The notes under the pieces: model-generated
What the model was told of the DNA's origin: nothing
The model's database searches: none
Seen by the model: the letters and a program-made list of their open reading frames with translations, nothing else
Program-made: the position numbers and the translations under genes
Part shown: positions 60,801-64,000 of the stretch, piece by piece
Layout of the letters: each line of letters opens with the position of its first letter
How positions within the stretch are numbered: position 1 is the stretch's first letter
Assembly: GCA_038087015.1 (NCBI GenBank)
Contig: JASBNA010000008.1
Span: 434,001-498,000, forward strand
DNA length: 64,000 bases
DNA from: Cerrena zonata
Lineage: Eukaryota > Basidiomycota > Agaricomycetes > Polyporales > Cerrenaceae
Reading direction: 5' to 3'

Positions 60801-63417
60801 GTATCCTCAAGGTCGGGATTCTTTCTTCTTAGTTCATTCCTCTTACCCTTAAAGATCACCACCACCCACTTATTCCCTATCCTTTGCGTCTCTTTTCCTT
60901 CTCGAAACCACGGTCTTGTTCCTCATGATTTTGGGTGGAATTTCTATTGGGACCGTTGAATTGTGTCTTACAATCCATTGAATCGCTTCCTATCATTCAC
61001 TAGAATCGCAACTAACTAACGCTCGATCATTTCCCCTCTGTAGTGCCAGAATGGTGGTACGCATGTATATTCGGTAAGCCCCACTCCTCTCTTCCTCTTC
61101 TCCTTATCCAATACCAATACCAATCCCAATCCCAATATCCCCACTTCTATTTCTATTTACTCACCACCCCTTAAACGACAGCCGTGACATTCGCATTCGC
61201 CTGTATATGCATCACAGTCTTCCCCACACAAATGCCCATCTGGGCTCTCATCGTCGCCCTCGTGATCGCCCTTGTCTATGTCGTACCTGTCGGCATGATT
61301 CAGGCTGTTACGAATAGACAGGTTGGGTTGAAGTGAGTTTTCTTTCTCGGGTTTGATATGTGAGATTGGGTTGGATTGTAATGGGATGCTGATGGTTTGT
61401 AAGTGTGATTACAGAGTTGGTTGTGGGGTATATGCTTCCGGGGAAACCTGTTGCGATGATGTTGTAAGTATCCGTGTCCCATTTTCTTTTTTGGATGTGT
61501 TGTTTTATGCTGAGTTCGTGTGCAGGTTCAAGGTGATTATCACGCAAGCTCGTTTCCAAACCAGCATATCATACTAAGCCTGATGACGACAGACATGGGG
61601 ATACATTGGCGTATACCAAGGTAACACGTCTTCTCAATCGTTCTACTCCTAGGTACTGACACGCCTCTGAAGCATTGGTGTTCACGCAAGACTTCAAACT
61701 CGGACACTACATGAAAATCGTTCGTCCCTTCTCCTCTTTCTTTCTTACTCAATGAGACGTAGTCCTGACCATGTGGTAGCCTCCACGCTCGATGTTCTGG
61801 TGTCAAGTGCGTTTGTCTCTTTTTTCCTCGGGGAGAGAGGAGGGTGTTGACGATAGTGTGATTGCGATTATAGGTCATCGCTTCGATGGTAGCTGGGACG
61901 GTTCAACTTGGGGTTATGAATTGGATGTTTACTAATATTCCGTACGTCTTTCCTCCAATTCTTGCAGTCGTCTTCGAAACTGGATTCCTGAATGGGATGT
62001 TATTGGATAAATAGACATCTGTGTGAAGTCCAACAACTGGAATTGTATGTTCCCTTTCGTATTTAATCCTAGAGACGAATAAGAGTTGACTCTCCAACTA
62101 GGTCTGGATTCACTTGTGCTAGTACACAAGTACGCATACACACTCTCGAAATGGGACAGAAAGAGGAGGAAAACTAATTCGGACGTTTAGGTATTCGCAA
62201 CAGCTTCTGTGGTATGGGGTCTTATCGGACCTGCACTCCAATTCTCCAAAGGTCAACTATACTAGTACGTCTTTCACTCATCGCATCTATGTCGTAAACA
62301 CACCACTTATCTTATTATAGTCGTATGTCTTTCCCTCCAACAGAAAAACAAAGTATCCCAACTAAGAGCATGTTTCGACACTAGCCCTGCTATTCTTCTT
62401 CCTTCTCGGAGCGTTAGCACCCATCATCGTCTGGCTCCTCGCCAAGAAATACCCCAACTCGTTCCTCAACTACGTCAAGTGCGTCTCTCCCTTCTTTCCC
62501 CTCGTCTCTACTGGAAACTAACTGAAATATCACTGGACAAACCATTTATCCTCGGAACAGCATCCCGTGAGTATCTCTCCCTTGTCGAAGGTTGAGTGTA
62601 TGCGATTGGAGGAAGGGAAGGAGTAGCACATGCGTCCTGCTCCACTCACATCTCGCTTCTCTTGCTTCCTTTTTCCCTCTTGTTTTGCTTTTCCGTTCTT
62701 CTCCCTCTGATATCTTTCCTATTCTGGTCTTCTCTCTTTCTCGTATCATGACTTCTTTACTGACGAACTTGCCCATGTTAGGTTGATCTGCGCAGGAATT
62801 GGACTGAGTCCACCAGCGACGGCAGCAAACTACATCCCATGGGCCATCATCGGATTCGTGACGCAATACTATGTGCGGAGAAGATATTTCCCGTTCTGGG
62901 CAAAGTATAATTGTACGTATCTTCCTCCTCGCTCTCCGAGTGCGAATCCCCCCCACTCGAAGAGCATCTATACATATGTGTGGAACCCCGGGAGCAAAAC
63001 GCTAATCGTGTCAATCTTGCCCTTGTTCGTGTGTACGTGTAGATGTGCTTTCGGCAGCGATGGATACAGGGACGGCTGTCTCACTGGTTCTTATTTATTT
63101 CTGGTACGTCCCTCTGCTCCCGAGTAGAAGAGAGAATGTGTTGAGACTAACTCGGAGGGAACATGCGTGTGTAGTTTACAGTATCCTGAAAACGGCCGCA
63201 TCGGGATGAGCACGATCCGACAGTGGTGGGGAAACACCGTGTTCAAACGGACGGCCGACTGGCAGTCGACGCCGTATAAAGTGCTCGAGCAGGGGGAGAC
63301 GTTTGGGTGAGTGTCACGATGTTGCCGGGCATCAATGTCGCCAGCAGCGATGCGAGGCTATGCGAAGATCTGATGACTGACCGGTGTTTGTTGTGTCGTA
63401 GGCCTGAAACCTGGTAG
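57831..63417 (+). CDS. Oligopeptide (OPT family) transporter, 39 exons
   Basis: The model has 39 exons and 788 aa. Exon starts: 57,831; 57,971; 58,158; 58,387; 58,563; 58,666; 58,781; 58,904; 58,977; 59,234; 59,347; 59,415; 59,540; 59,637; 59,762; 59,833; 59,934; 60,036; 60,218; 60,412; 60,651; 61,044; 61,182; 61,404; 61,527; 61,593; 61,673; 61,780; 61,874; 62,015; 62,102; 62,191; 62,321; 62,385; 62,561; 62,782; 63,043; 63,175; 63,402. All phases close. OPT hallmarks are DSPYPEVRSAV and DDPEMPVNT near the N-terminus, NPGPFTIKEH (154-163), SLLSFDW, EQPDIHAQLM, PEWWY, KIPPR (565-569) and NYVNIPL. The family couples proton flow to uptake of small peptides across the plasma membrane. Oddities: exons of 2, 6, 7, 13 and 14 nt, and a GC donor (GCGAGT) at 59,560. 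Confidence 0.9.
61109..61138 (+). repeat. CCAATA/CCAATC microsatellite in an intron
   Basis: Five hexanucleotide units of the CCAATA or CCAATC type lie in the intron after transporter exon 22. Confidence 0.75.
62321..62322 (+). other. Candidate 2-nt micro-exon of the transporter
   Basis: The bases TC lie between an acceptor TTATAG and a donor GTATGT. Using them gives two introns of normal size (56 and 62 nt) and joins GQLYY to PLLFFFLLGA, the order seen in OPT proteins. Skipping them shifts the frame. Confidence 0.55.
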
Positions 63418-63873
63418 ACTTGATCTTTTTCCTTGTGGTCTCTGATTGTTTTGTTTGTGTCATCTCGTTGGCTGTGATCTTTTGCTGTGCTGTATTTGTG
63501 GTATATTTTGTAGTATGTATTTGTAGCCTTTGCGACATGTCAGTGGAATAAAGAATGGGCTCACGCTGGTTCGGATGTATACAATGTGTCGAGCGCGCTA
63601 AGTCCGAGTGGATTGGCGTAATGAAGCGAGGGAGGATGATTGGTCGGCAAGGGAACGGCGGAGGAAGAGTCGATGGCTTGTTCGATGTGCCAAGCATCAG
63701 CCAGGCACATAAACCCACCTGCTCTCGCTGGCCTGTTTCGCTCTTCCTCTCTCTCCCCCATACGCCTCTGACGGTTTGCTCAACGACCTTTGCTGTGGTC
63801 CCTCTCTCTCTTTTGCTATCAAAGCACCCACTTTCCTTTGCTTTCTCAACCAAACAATCTCTTGACAGAAGCC
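63418..63873. promoter_or_regulatory. Upstream region of the last gene
   Basis: This 456-bp stretch holds the transporter 3' end and the presumed promoter of the gene that starts at 63,874. The 150 bp before the start are C/T-rich on the plus strand (CTCTTCCTCTCTCTCCCCC near 63,750), common for strong fungal promoters. No gene is supported; the overlapping minus-strand frames are not credible. Confidence 0.4.
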
Positions 63874-64000
63874 ATGTTCTTCAGCACCGTCGCCACCGCT
63901 CTCTTCGCGTTGCCCTTCCTCACTCAGTGTACGTCCCATGTCCAACACCTGACATCCACATCAGCTGTCTAACAGAGACGTCTCTTATACAGCTGTGTTC
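63874..64000 (+). CDS. Secreted protein gene, 5' end only
   Basis: Exon 1, 63,874-63,928, codes for MFFSTVATALFALPFLTQ, a typical signal peptide. A 64-nt intron (GTACGT..TACAG) leads to exon 2 at 63,993, which continues SVF to the window edge. GCC precedes the ATG. The mature protein is not in the window, so the family cannot be named. Confidence 0.6.

Noticed and set aside
1..64000. CRISPR arrays, rRNA operons, tRNA genes, LTRs or transposase genes
   Set aside because: I looked for regularly spaced repeats, tRNA B-box words and reverse-transcriptase or DDE motifs and found none I could defend; a tRNAscan or covariance-model search would be needed to exclude small RNA genes.

Overview
The window is nuclear DNA from a filamentous basidiomycete, most likely an Agaricomycete. 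The genes are broken by many 45-70 nt introns with GTNNGT donors. Gene content fits a fungus: an OPT peptide transporter, Puf6, Utp22 and an Alba-type protein. I rebuilt exon structures by hand from reading frame, splice signals and family motifs. They are predictions, not transcript-supported.

Layout. (1) 1-14,670: no credible gene. It is an array of diverged repeat units in both orientations, with intron-like signals but no shared open reading frame. (2) 14,893-17,585: an F-box gene inside an AT-rich block almost free of CpG. (3) 19,182-31,171: three complete copies of an unrecognised five-TM glycoprotein family (one minus, two plus), with the ribosome-biogenesis gene PUF6 among them. (4) 31,985-33,053: an Alba-domain gene (minus) and, divergent from it, only the first exon of a ubiquitin-conjugating enzyme (E2). 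(5) 33,038-44,979: about 12 kb of repeat-rich DNA with a broken Hsp70 fragment, one small hypothetical gene and another degenerate repeat pair. (6) 44,980-47,838: a direct second copy of 30,209-33,037. It holds a 5'-truncated membrane-protein gene, a second intact Alba gene and the complete E2 gene, whose tail carries three SUMO-interaction-like motifs. (7) 49,754-63,417: housekeeping-type genes on the plus strand: UTP22 (two single-base frame breaks), a GTPBP1/2-N-terminus-like protein without a GTPase domain, and a 39-exon OPT transporter. (8) 63,874-end: the first exons of a secreted-protein gene cut by the window edge.

The most notable points are the membrane-protein cluster, the 2.8-kb direct duplication that flanks 12 kb of unrelated DNA (the pattern expected from single-crossover integration of a circle, or from a haplotype or assembly artefact), the SIM-tailed E2, a candidate 2-nt micro-exon in the transporter, the CpG-free block and the unclassified repeat array. 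I see no rRNA, tRNA, CRISPR or recognisable transposase/reverse transcriptase.
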